A DNA stretch of 57,707 nt from NCBI GenBank assembly GCA_903918645.1, contig CAIXFH010000023.1:1-57707 (forward strand). The letters are read 5' to 3'. This stretch comes from an uncultured Actinomycetes bacterium (GTDB lineage: Bacteria > Actinomycetota > Actinomycetes > S36-B12 > CAIYMF01). The notes below the pieces were generated by a model. It did not search any database, was not told where the DNA came from, and worked only from the letters and a program-made list of their open reading frames with translations. Position numbers and translations under genes: made by a program. Positions 7,521 through 15,701 of this stretch are shown one piece after another; position 1 is the first letter of the stretch; each line of letters starts with the position of its first letter.

Positions 7521-8285
7521 TTATAGGGGGGTGACGTAGGAGCCGGAGATACCACCGTCGACGAGGAAGTTGCTTGCGGTGATGAACGAGGCGTCGTCGC
7601 TGGCGAGGAAGGCGACCGCAGCAGCGATTTCACTGGCTTCCGCGAAGCGGCCAAATGGGATGTGGACGAGGCGACGCGCCGCACGCTCGGGGTCGCTCGC
7701 GAACAATTCGCGCAACAGCGGGGTATTGACCGGGCCAGGTGAGAGCGCGTTGACCCGAATGCCCTCGCGCGCGAACTGAACACCAAGTTCGCGGCTCATG
7801 GCGAGCACCCCGCCCTTGGACGCCGTGTAGGAGATCTGCGAGGTCGCCGCGCCCATCGTGGCAACAAAGGACGCCGTGTTGACGATCGAGCCCTTGCCCT
7901 GACGCTGCATGTACGGCAAGACCTCCTTGCAGCACAGGTACACCGACGTGAGATTCACCCGCTGTACGCGCTCCCATGCCTCGATGCCGGTCGTGAGAAT
8001 CGAGTCATCATCGGGAGGCGAGATGCCTGCGTTGTGAAACGACACGTCGATCGAGCCGTACGTGTCGAAGGCCGTCTTGAACACACGCGCGACGTCATCG
8101 GCGTCGGTGACGTCGGCCTGCACCGAAATACCACTGACCTCAGCGGCAGCTGCCTCGCCCGATTCGGCGTTCATGTCGACGATCACGACCTTGGCGCCCT
8201 CCTCAGCAAGGCGAATGGCAGTCGCGCGACCAATGCCACTGCCTCCGCCCGTGATGACGGCGGTGCGGTTTTCAAAGCGCTTCAC
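7521..8285 (-). CDS. Short-chain dehydrogenase/reductase (SDR)
   Basis: 254 residues. TGGGSGIGRA (12-21) binds NAD(P); VDMNAES after strand 2 places Asp37 where NAD-preferring SDRs have it; the NAG motif is in SFHNAGIS; the catalytic set is Ser139 (NTAS), Tyr153 and Lys157 (YTASK). Classical SDRs oxidise alcohols or reduce carbonyls. Lying between an aldehyde dehydrogenase and a thioesterase in a gamma-glutamylation cluster, it is the best candidate to oxidise a gamma-glutamyl amino-alcohol to the aldehyde; this is inference. ATG start at 8283-8285. Confidence 0.93.
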   Translation of the reverse strand: MKRFENRTAVITGGGSGIGRATAIRLAEEGAKVVIVDMNAESGEAAAAEVSGISVQADVTDADDVARVFKTAFDTYGSIDVSFHNAGISPPDDDSILTTGIEAWERVQRVNLTSVYLCCKEVLPYMQRQGKGSIVNTASFVATMGAATSQISYTASKGGVLAMSRELGVQFAREGIRVNALSPGPVNTPLLRELFASDPERAARRLVHIPFGRFAEASEIAAAVAFLASDDASFITASNFLVDGGISGSYVTPL

Positions 8286-8358
8286 GATGACTCAGCCTTC
8301 TGTTGAGATGAACGATGTTTCCGCATGCCTGCCGCTTGCGCGGCGGACGTGCAGCGGG

Positions 8359-8391
8359 CGTACAACGGACGTACAACGAACGTACAACGAA
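8359..8391. repeat. 11-bp tandem repeat, three copies
   Basis: Units 8359-8369, 8370-8380 and 8381-8391 (CGTACAACGRA) in the SDR-ALDH intergenic region. One base differs among copies. Confidence 0.9.
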
Positions 8392-8407
8392 CAATTTCCT
8401 TGCCAGG

Positions 8408-8437
8408 CAGTACCAGTACCAGTACCAGTACCCATAC
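8408..8437. repeat. Hexanucleotide array (CAGTAC)4 plus degenerate copies
   Basis: Four exact units 8408-8431 followed by a changed unit CCATAC, ending 11 bases before the stop of the minus-strand aldehyde dehydrogenase gene, so it would lie in its 3' untranslated region. Confidence 0.9.
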
Positions 8438-8448
8438 CCAGAGCCGTT

Positions 8449-9816
8449 CTACGTGTCCGTCGAGATGAAGACGTTCTTGACTTCCGTGAATGCCTCGAGC
8501 GCATTCGGACCGAGCTCTCGGCCCAAGCCGGACTTCTTGAAGCCACCGAACGGAGTCCAGTATCGGACGGACGAGTGCGAGTTGACCGACAGGTTGCCAC
8601 TTTCGATTCCTCGACTGACACGCAGGGCCCGACCGACATCACGGGTCCAGATCGAACCCGAAAGCCCGAAGTCGGTCGCATTGGCCAGCGCAATCGCATC
8701 GGCCTCGTCATCGAACGGCACGACGGTGACGACGGGGCCGAAAACCTCTTCGTGCAGTAGGCGATCCGCGCGCGACGACGCGAGCACCACGGTTGGCGGA
8801 TACCAGTAACCCGGCCCGTCGGGCACCGTGCCGCGCATCAGCACATTCGTCGTTTCGTCAACGAACGAAGCCACCCGCTCCAGATGGCCGGCGCTGATCA
8901 GCGGACCCATGTCGGTAGTGGTGAGATTCGGGTTATCGACTCGAACGGCCATGACGGCGGGCTCCAACAGCTCAAGGAACTCATCCATCACTTTGCGCTC
9001 GATCAGGATGCGCGAGCGCGCACAGCAGTCCTGGCCCGAGTTGTCGAAGACGCCTCCCGGCGCAGCGGCAGCGGCCTTGGCGAGATCGGAATCTGCAAAA
9101 ATCACATTGGCGCTCTTACCGCCGAGTTCGAGCGTGACCGGCTTGACCTGTCGCGCGCACCCTTCCGCGACGTGAACGCCAACCTCGGTCGAACCGGTGA
9201 AGACGACCTTGGCGACATCAGGATGGGTCACGAATCGTTCGCCCACCACCGAGCCCTTGCCCGTCAGCACCTGAAGCACACCTTCAGGGAAGCCAGCGTC
9301 GAGAGCCAACTCGCCAACTCGCATAGCGGTGAGCGGGGTGAGTTCGGCTGGCTTAACCACCACGGTGTTACCGGCCGCAAGCGCCGGCGCGATTCCCCAG
9401 CCGAGGATCGGCATCGGAAAGTTCCAAGGCACGATCACGCCGACAACACCCAAAGGTTCATGGAAGGTGATGTTGACACCGCCCGCAACGGGAATTTGCT
9501 GGCCAAGTAGCCGCTCGGGTGCGCCTGAGTAGTAGGCGAAAACGTCGCGAATGTTGCCAGCTTCCCACCTCGCATTGCCGATGGTGTGACCCGCATTGCG
9601 CACCTCGAGTTGTGCGAGTTCTTCATTGTGTTCGTCAAGCAGCACCGATAAACGACGCAGCAGGCGCGCCCGGTCACCTGGCGATACGTGACGCCACGTG
9701 GCATACGCGCGACGGGCACGAGCGATCGCGGCGTCCGTGTCCTCGAGCGACAAAGATGGAACCGAAGCCTCGACGAGTTCGGTTGCGGGATTGATGACGT
9801 CGTGCAGGGCGGTCAC
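8449..9816 (-). CDS. NAD(P)-dependent aldehyde dehydrogenase
   Basis: 455 residues. Signatures: PWNFPMPILGWGIAPALAAGN, GSTEVG cofactor loop, general base Glu230 in VTLELGGKSAN, and catalytic Cys264 in NSGQDCCARSR. It ends with the GLGRELGPNALEAFTEVKNV segment of the ALDH superfamily. GTG start with a good AAGAGGAG site 6 bases upstream. It lies 80 bases downstream of the glutamine-synthetase-like gene on the same strand. In PuuC/GlnA4-type pathways the equivalent enzyme oxidises a gamma-glutamyl aldehyde to the acid; that fits the neighbours but the substrate is not proven. Confidence 0.93.
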   Translation of the reverse strand: MTALHDVINPATELVEASVPSLSLEDTDAAIARARRAYATWRHVSPGDRARLLRRLSVLLDEHNEELAQLEVRNAGHTIGNARWEAGNIRDVFAYYSGAPERLLGQQIPVAGGVNITFHEPLGVVGVIVPWNFPMPILGWGIAPALAAGNTVVVKPAELTPLTAMRVGELALDAGFPEGVLQVLTGKGSVVGERFVTHPDVAKVVFTGSTEVGVHVAEGCARQVKPVTLELGGKSANVIFADSDLAKAAAAAPGGVFDNSGQDCCARSRILIERKVMDEFLELLEPAVMAVRVDNPNLTTTDMGPLISAGHLERVASFVDETTNVLMRGTVPDGPGYWYPPTVVLASSRADRLLHEEVFGPVVTVVPFDDEADAIALANATDFGLSGSIWTRDVGRALRVSRGIESGNLSVNSHSSVRYWTPFGGFKKSGLGRELGPNALEAFTEVKNVFISTDT

Positions 9817-9896
9817 GAAGCTCCTCTTTCAAACAGACTGCGAACCAACTGGAAACTAGCGATCAACGAACACTTCGATCAGCAATAGAGCAAGGA

Positions 9897-11276
9897 TTAC
9901 ATCCGCTCGAAACTGCGGAACTTCTCCCAGTCGGTTACCGCTCGGCCGAATTGTTCGATCTCGATGCGAGCCATATTTGCGTAGTGGTCTTGCACCTCGG
10001 CACCGAACGTGTCGGCGATCCAACGAGAGCCCGTCCACAGTGCGAGAGCGTCGACCATGCTGGTCGGCACGCGCTCGCCGGTCGACTGGTACGCATTACC
10101 GGTGTTTTCGGCCCGCAACTCCAAGTTGTCCTTAATCCCAGCCAAGCCCGCGGCGACCATGCCCGCGACCGCCAAGTAGGGGTTGACGTCGCCACCTGGC
10201 ACCCGGTTCTCCAACCGTAAGCCAGCGCCTCGTCCGACGAGGCGGGCGGAGCACGTGCGGTTATCACGCCCCCATTCCACGGCGGTTGGGGCAAATGAGC
10301 CCGGCGCAAAACGCTTGTAGGAGTTGATATTTGGAGCGAACAGCAAGGACAACTCGCGCATGTGCGCCAACTGTCCGGCGATAAACGAGCGACCGACATC
10401 GGACAGTCCGTGCGCCTGGTCGGCGTCATCAGCCATCACCATCGAGCCATCAAGGCCGCGGAACGAGAGGTGGATGTGACACGAGTTTCCCTCCCGCTCA
10501 TTCCACTTGGCCATGAAGGTCAGCGCCTGACCCTCCTGCGCCGCGATCTCCTTGGCTCCGGTCTTGTAGACCACGTGGTTATCGCACGTAGTGAGTGCGT
10601 CGGCGTACAGGAAGGCGATCTCATGCTGTCCGAAGTTGCACTCGCCCTTCGCACTTTCGACGACCATGCCGGCGCCATCCATGGCCAGGCGAATCCGACG
10701 CAACAGTGGCTCGACTCGCGACGTGCCAAGGATCGAGTAGTCGACGTTGTACTGATTCGCAGGAGTGAGATCGCGATATCCCTGCGCCCACGCCTTCTCA
10801 TACGTGTCGTTGAACAAGATGAACTCAAGCTCGGTGCCGACGAATGCACCCATGCCTGCGTCAGCAAGATTGGCGAGTTGCTTCTTGAGGATCTGACGAG
10901 GGGAAGCGACCACGTCGCGGCCATCGAGCCAGTGAATGTCGGCCTGCACCATCGCGGTGCCCTCATGCCAGGGCACCCGCCGCAAGGTGGCCAAGTCATG
11001 CGCCATCACTAGGTCGCCGTATCCGCTGTCCCAACTCGACATCGCGTAGCCGCCGACTGTGTTCATGTCGACGTCAATGGCGAGCAGGTAGTTGCAGCCT
11101 TCAGTGCCGTGCGGCAGGACATGCTCGACGAAGTAAGGCGCGTGAACTCGCTTGCCCTGCAGCCGTCCCTGCATGTCAGTGATCGCAACGATCACAGTGT
11201 CGATCCGGCCGGACGCAACGTCGGTCTTGAGTTGCTCGACCGACATTGGTGCGCCAGCGCTCATGTGCTCACTCAT
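9897..11276 (-). CDS. Glutamine-synthetase-like gamma-glutamyl-amine ligase
   Basis: 459 residues, similar in length to GS type I. Motifs: GTELEFILF (metal Glu pair), ESAKGECNFGQHEIAF, NSCHIHLSF (His/metal region), NSYKRFAPGSFAPTAVEWGRDNRT and the ENRVPGGDVNPYLAVAGMVAAG segment. The lead TVIVAITDMQGRLQGKRV is typical of GlnA3/GlnA4/PuuA-type enzymes, which ligate glutamate to an amine rather than ammonia. There is no KPI..YDLPP adenylylation motif. It is first of a minus-strand series (ligase, ALDH, SDR, thioesterase) and divergent from a choline/ethanolamine-kinase-like gene. Amine specificity (ethanolamine, polyamine, methylamine) cannot be read from motifs; context favours an amino-alcohol. 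Confidence 0.9.
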   Translation of the reverse strand: MSEHMSAGAPMSVEQLKTDVASGRIDTVIVAITDMQGRLQGKRVHAPYFVEHVLPHGTEGCNYLLAIDVDMNTVGGYAMSSWDSGYGDLVMAHDLATLRRVPWHEGTAMVQADIHWLDGRDVVASPRQILKKQLANLADAGMGAFVGTELEFILFNDTYEKAWAQGYRDLTPANQYNVDYSILGTSRVEPLLRRIRLAMDGAGMVVESAKGECNFGQHEIAFLYADALTTCDNHVVYKTGAKEIAAQEGQALTFMAKWNEREGNSCHIHLSFRGLDGSMVMADDADQAHGLSDVGRSFIAGQLAHMRELSLLFAPNINSYKRFAPGSFAPTAVEWGRDNRTCSARLVGRGAGLRLENRVPGGDVNPYLAVAGMVAAGLAGIKDNLELRAENTGNAYQSTGERVPTSMVDALALWTGSRWIADTFGAEVQDHYANMARIEIEQFGRAVTDWEKFRSFERM

Positions 11277-11531
11277 GCGACGTCCTTCGTTCGTGGGTGG
11301 AGCCGTTCGTACGTGGCTCCACCGGAGGGTGGCACCACTGTGCCGTGTTCTCCGCCGCAGTGGGGGGCGAACCGCCGAGGTGCTGCGGTCACGACCGACA
11401 ACCCGGCTGGGAGCACTCTGCCCCTTACCGACATCGCAGCCAACTCGGGGGTACCTTCCTGATCATGTCGACATCAGCCAAGACGCAGCGCAGCACTGGC
11501 GAACCGGCCCGCAACCAGGAGTTGAAATGCC
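11277..11531. promoter_or_regulatory. Divergent control region with a 9-bp-stem hairpin
   Basis: 255 bases between the divergent ligase and kinase genes. The inverted repeat GGTGGAGCC (11296-11304) / GGCTCCACC (11315-11323) lies 20-47 bases upstream of the ligase start and could be an operator or leader hairpin. A 24-codon frame at 11465-11539 overlaps the kinase start and has no support. No -10/-35 boxes can be assigned with confidence. Confidence 0.4.
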
Positions 11532-12449
11532 ATGGTTGACCACCTGGATCCCTCTCTAACAGCGCGGCTAACTGCCGTCCCACTGTTCGCCGACCGCACT
11601 GATGTCACCGAATTGTCCGGCGGACTCACCAACCGAAATCTCAAGGTGACGACCCCCGCGGGCGTGTTCGTCGCGCGGCTCTCCTCCCCCGAGAGCGCGC
11701 TGCTGTCGATCGATCGCGTCGCTGAGCAGGCCAACAGCGTCGCCGCTGCCGAGTCGGGAGCGGCCCCCGAGGTCGTTGCCTACGCGCCAGAAATCAACCT
11801 GCTAGCTGTGCGTTTCGTCGAGGGCAGAACGTGGACCTCAGCCGATGTCCTCGTCCCCGAGAACGCCGCCCGGATAGCCGCAGCATGCCGCCAACTGCAT
11901 GCAGGCCCTCGCTTCGTCAATGACTTCAACATGCTCACGCTGCAACCCAAATACCTTGCCCTGGTGCAAGAACGAGAGTTCCGGCTACCAGACCGATACC
12001 TCGACTTCGCTGACCAAGCCAAAGAGATCAGCGACGCTCTCTCGGCTCGGCCAGTCGCCACCGTGCCCTGCAACAACGACCTACTGGCTGCCAACTTCAT
12101 CGACAACGGCGAGCGGCTCTGGATCATCGACTACGAGTACTCCGGCAACAACGACCCGTTCTTCGAAATTGGAAATATCTGGAGTGAGGCCTCCGCTGCG
12201 CCCGACGTGCTTGAGCGACTAGTCCACGCCTATGTCGGATACGAGTCCCAATCTCTCGTTGCTCGGGCGCGACTTTGGGGGTTGATGAGCAAATACGGCT
12301 GGATGCTCTGGGCGTCGATCCAAGATGGTGCAAGCAGCCTGGACTTCGACTTCTGGTCGTGGGGATTGGAAAAGTACGATCGCGCGGTCGATGAGTTCGA
12401 CAGCCCTGAGTTCACTCGTTGGCTCAGCGAGGCGCGCGCGGCCCCCTAA
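11532..12449 (+). CDS. Choline/ethanolamine kinase-like phosphotransferase
   Basis: 305 residues. LSGGLTNRNLKVTTPAGVFVARL is the N-lobe start of LicA/choline-kinase-like APH enzymes; PCNNDLLAANFI is the Brenner motif with the catalytic Asp kept (the first His is Asn); WIIDYEYSGNNDPFFEIGN supplies the metal-binding Asp. The pattern DYEYxxxNxxxFEIGN is closer to choline/ethanolamine kinases than to antibiotic kinases. It sits divergent from the gamma-glutamyl ligase and upstream of the permease on the same strand, so phosphorylation of a choline- or ethanolamine-like compound is plausible. An AGGAG lies 11 bases before the ATG. Confidence 0.82.
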   Translation: MVDHLDPSLTARLTAVPLFADRTDVTELSGGLTNRNLKVTTPAGVFVARLSSPESALLSIDRVAEQANSVAAAESGAAPEVVAYAPEINLLAVRFVEGRTWTSADVLVPENAARIAAACRQLHAGPRFVNDFNMLTLQPKYLALVQEREFRLPDRYLDFADQAKEISDALSARPVATVPCNNDLLAANFIDNGERLWIIDYEYSGNNDPFFEIGNIWSEASAAPDVLERLVHAYVGYESQSLVARARLWGLMSKYGWMLWASIQDGASSLDFDFWSWGLEKYDRAVDEFDSPEFTRWLSEARAAP

Positions 12450-12699
12450 CTACCACTCGCAACTCGGCAGTCCACGCCGTCTGACGCCAGCCGCGCCAGC
12501 GATGACCGTCGCGCCCACCCCGGCCACTTGGCACCCCTGGATGGCTCGAAATCAGGTGCGGAAGCCCGCTATAAGCGCTAGTTTGCACCCGCGTGTCGCT
12601 GGCCGATCTGGTTCGGGCAACGGCAGACTTTCGAGCAACACCGCAACACCGCAGCGCCGCTGCGCGTCGCCACCCTGGGGTAAGTGAAAGGAGAGCCAA
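12450..12699. other. Intergenic leader before the permease
   Basis: 250 bases with no gene. A TATAAG sequence near 12571 could be a -10 box. I looked for glycine, guanidine and SAM riboswitch cores and recognised none. The permease start is marked by AAAGGAGAG at about 12687. Confidence 0.35.
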
Positions 12700-14346
12700 G
12701 TGCCTGAAGGTATTGGACTCACTCAAGACGAGCAGCACCTCGCTGACTTGGGCTACAAGCAGGAACTTCACCGAAGTTGGAGCGGCTTTTCCAACTTCGC
12801 GATCTCGTTCTCCATCATCTCGATCCTGGCTGGCTGCTTCACCACGTTCTACTTCGGCTGGAACAACGGTGGACCAATCGCGATCTCCCTCGGCTGGCCG
12901 GTCATCGCCGGGCTGATCCTGATCATCGGATTCTGTATGTCCGAGCTCGTGTCGGCATATCCCACCAGCGGTGGCATCTACTGGTGGGCTAGCAAACTCG
13001 GCGGGGTCAAGGCTGGCTACTACACCGGGTGGCTCAACCTCATTGGTCTGATCGCGATCGTCGCCTCGGTCGCCTACGGCGCGGCCACCTTCCTTGACTA
13101 CGCGCTCATGCGCTTCAGTGATGCGTGGGCCGCCGGATACTCGCTCAACCGAGTGTTTATCATTTTCCTTGTTGTTCTGGCGCTGACAGCGCTAGTGAAC
13201 ATCTTCTCGAGCCAGCTCCTCGCGACGTTCAACCACATCTCCGTCTGGTGGCACGTCGCTGGCGCCTCGATCGTCATTCTGATTCTGATCTTCGGACTCA
13301 AGTCAGGTGCCACCCACTGGGGCGCTTCGCACGTTTTCGGCGATCACGTCAACAACACATACGGCTTGTTCAACGGCCAGACCGAAGGCCCAGGTTTCTG
13401 GTTCTACGTCCTGCCCCTTGGCTTCCTGCTCACCCAGTACACAATCACCGGCTACGACGCGTCCGCTCACCTATCCGAAGAGACGCACGGCGCTGCAGAC
13501 GCGGCAGCCAAGGGCATCTGGCGCTCGATCCTGTACTCAGCGTTGGGTGGCTGGGTCCTACTCCTCGCCTTCCTCTTCGCAGTTCAAGACTCCGCTGCGG
13601 TGTCGGCTGGCGGTGGTGGAGTTCAGGTCATCCTCGACCAGGCGCTCACACCGCAGATGTCCGGTCTCGTCTTGCTGATCGCAACTGCAGGCCAACTCTT
13701 CTGCACCACTGCCTGCCTTACCTCGGCATCACGGATGCTGTTCGCATTCAGTCGTGACGGCGCAGTACCAGGCGCGAAACTGTGGTCCAAGGTGAACAAG
13801 AGCCGCACCCCGGTCAACGCGGTGCTCGCTGTCACCGGAGCTGGCTTGGTCCTCACCCTCCCTGCGCTCTGGCAGGTCAACATCGGCACGGCGGATGCCC
13901 CCATCTACACGGTCACCGCGTTCTTCGCCATCGTGTCGATCGGGGTGCTCGGTCTTTACCTCGCCTTCGCGATCCCGATCTACTACCGCTGGAAGGTCGG
14001 CGAGGATTTCAAGCAGGGGTCGTGGAATCTGGGCAAGAAGTGGAAGTGGATGGCACCGATCGCGGTGTAAGAAGTCCTCATCACCTCGGTCTACTTCATC
14101 CTTCCGCTGTATCCGGCCGGTGCGCCTGGCTTCATGCGCGGAATGCTGGGCTCTGCCAGCGTCGAAGAAGTGCCTTTCGACTGGAAGTCGATCAACTACG
14201 CGCCGATAGTCATGGCCGTGTTGCTCATCGCACTCTGGCTCGGCTGGCACCTATCAGCAAAGAAGTGGTTCACCGGTCCACGACGCACAATCGACGACGT
14301 CATGGATGAAGGCCCGATCGATCACCGCGAACTCGATCCGGCCTAA
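12700..14346 (+). pseudogene. APC-family amino acid/amine permease interrupted by an in-frame TAA
   Basis: GTG start with AAAGGAG 6-10 bases upstream. Codons 1-456 encode an APC transporter: SGFSNFAISFSIISILAGC (helix 1, the conserved FS.FSIISI core), PTSGGIYWWASKLGG, and a helix 6-8 region with ITGYDASAHLSEET. At 14068-14070 a TAA follows KWMAPIAV; the same frame then continues for 91 residues (EVLITSVYFILPLYP...) through the last two helices to a TAA at 14344-14346. The full reading of about 547 residues matches the family length, the truncated one lacks the final helices. A recent nonsense mutation, a sequencing error or readthrough are all possible. BAT/GABA/ethanolamine-type permeases are the closest in character; it probably imported the cluster substrate. 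Confidence 0.85.
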
Positions 14347-14365
14347 GCGATAGGCGAGTAATGAA

Positions 14366-14404
14366 AGGGGCGGCAGCCGAGCAAATTCGGTTGCCGCCCC
14401 TTTT
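14366..14404 (+). terminator. Rho-independent terminator of the permease gene
   Basis: GGGGCGGCA..CCGA / TCGG..TGCCGCCCC hairpin with a 5-6-base loop, followed by TTTT (14401-14404), 19 bases after the permease stop. Confidence 0.85.
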
Positions 14405-14487
14405 GTCGCCCCTTTTGTCGCCCCTTTTGCCGCCCCGTTCGGTCACCCCTTTTGTCGCCCCGTTCGGTCACCCCGTTCGGTCGCCCC
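14397..14487. repeat. 12/13-bp tandem array derived from the terminator tail
   Basis: Seven units: CCCCTTTTGTCG types (14397, 14409, 14421, 14446) interspersed with CCCCGTTCGGTCA/G types (14433, 14458, 14471). The first unit is the right arm end and U-tract of the terminator, so the terminator end appears to have been amplified. Confidence 0.9.
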
Positions 14488-14612
14488 GAACAAAGCGACG
14501 CGACCGATCACGGTCGGCAATGGATCCGCATCTAGCGCGCTACTGGTTCTGACACCTAGTGTGATCAACGACCCACCAATTCAGCGCACCATCGCGAGAA
14601 CGGACTCCCCAA

Positions 14613-15629
14613 GTGAGCACTGCAAACACCCTCCGTGTTCAACTCCAATGGGTTCCGCAGGCGCAGTTTGCCGGCCCGATCGTGGCTCAGGTGCAGGGCT
14701 TCTACCAGGCCGAAGGGCTCGATGTCACCCTCGTGCCTGGTGGCCCGTACGTCGATACCGTTGCCGAAGGCTCGGCGCCCGACGGACCCGAGTTCACGGT
14801 CAGTTGGCTCCCTAAAGCCCTCACTGCGGTCCAGAGCGGTGACTCCGATTTGGTAAGCATCGCGCAGGTTTTCCAGCGTTCGGGCACCCGCGCGATCTCG
14901 CTGAAGGAAAGCAACATCAACTCGGTGGAGGAGTTCCGCGGCAAGAAGGTGGGCGTGTGGGACTTCGGCAACGAGCATGAAGTTACGGCTGGCACCGCGA
15001 AGCACGACCTCACCCCGGGCGTCGATTACGAACAGGTGATCCAGGACTTCGACATGTCAGCCTTGCTCTCGCACGAAATCGACGAGGCCGAAGCGATGGT
15101 CTACGACGGTTACGCGCAGATCCTTGAGCAGCGCAATCCCGCCACCGGCAACCTCTACCAGCCCAGCGACCTTAACGTCATCGACTGGAACGCCGAGGGC
15201 ACGGCCATGCTGCAAGATGCAATCCTGGCGAGGGAGTCGTGGCTGGCGGAAGCTGGTAACGAGGAGATCGCCGTGCGCTTCCTACGCGCAACCTTCCGCG
15301 GCTGGATGTATGCGCGCGACAACCCCGAGACCGCCATCGACCAGGTGATGGCCGCCGGTGCTACCCAGGGTCGTGGTCACCAAACCTGGCAGCTCAACGA
15401 GATCAACCCGCTGATCTGGCCATCGCCTGCCAACATCGGAATCACCGACCTGGCCCTATGGGATCAGACCATACGCGTGGCAATCGAGGGTGGCGTGCTG
15501 AGCGCAGCCCCAGCTGATGGCGCTTACCGCAACGATCTCGCCGAACGCGCCATCTTTGGGATCGATGGCGATACCAAGGGCCTTGACTTCGTCAAGGGAG
15601 TGGCGACCTTCACCGAGGGTGGCAACTAG
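14613..15629 (+). CDS. ABC-transporter-type substrate-binding protein (NMT1/THI5-like) without signal peptide
   Basis: 338 residues. LRVQLQWVPQAQFAGPIVAQVQGFYQAEGLDVTLVPGG is the first lobe start of NMT1/SsuA-type binding proteins; SLKESNINSVEEFRGKKVGVWDFGNE is the hinge region. The family usually binds thiamine pyrimidines, riboflavin-like compounds or sulfonates for an ABC importer. Here the mature domain starts within eight residues of the GTG: there is no signal peptide or lipobox, and no permease or ATPase gene nearby. The eukaryotic THI5 CCCFC motif is not present. A cytosolic ligand-binding or sensor role, or a lost signal sequence, are both possible. Confidence 0.8.
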   Translation: MSTANTLRVQLQWVPQAQFAGPIVAQVQGFYQAEGLDVTLVPGGPYVDTVAEGSAPDGPEFTVSWLPKALTAVQSGDSDLVSIAQVFQRSGTRAISLKESNINSVEEFRGKKVGVWDFGNEHEVTAGTAKHDLTPGVDYEQVIQDFDMSALLSHEIDEAEAMVYDGYAQILEQRNPATGNLYQPSDLNVIDWNAEGTAMLQDAILARESWLAEAGNEEIAVRFLRATFRGWMYARDNPETAIDQVMAAGATQGRGHQTWQLNEINPLIWPSPANIGITDLALWDQTIRVAIEGGVLSAAPADGAYRNDLAERAIFGIDGDTKGLDFVKGVATFTEGGN

Positions 15630-15701
15630 ATACTTGACGTGGGATCCCTTGCGGCCCAACGGCTCTCACGCCTGGCCGAGTCAGAAACGCAGGCGATTTA
15701 A

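Noticed and set aside
11465-11539. 24-codon frame before the kinase gene
   Set aside because: Too short to judge; overlaps the kinase start and shows no conserved feature.
12450-12699. Possible riboswitch upstream of the permease
   Set aside because: No glycine, guanidine or SAM riboswitch core could be recognised by eye; a covariance search would be needed.
14397-14487. Tandem array considered as a CRISPR
   Set aside because: Units of 12-13 bases are contiguous with no spacers and no cas genes; this is a simple tandem repeat.
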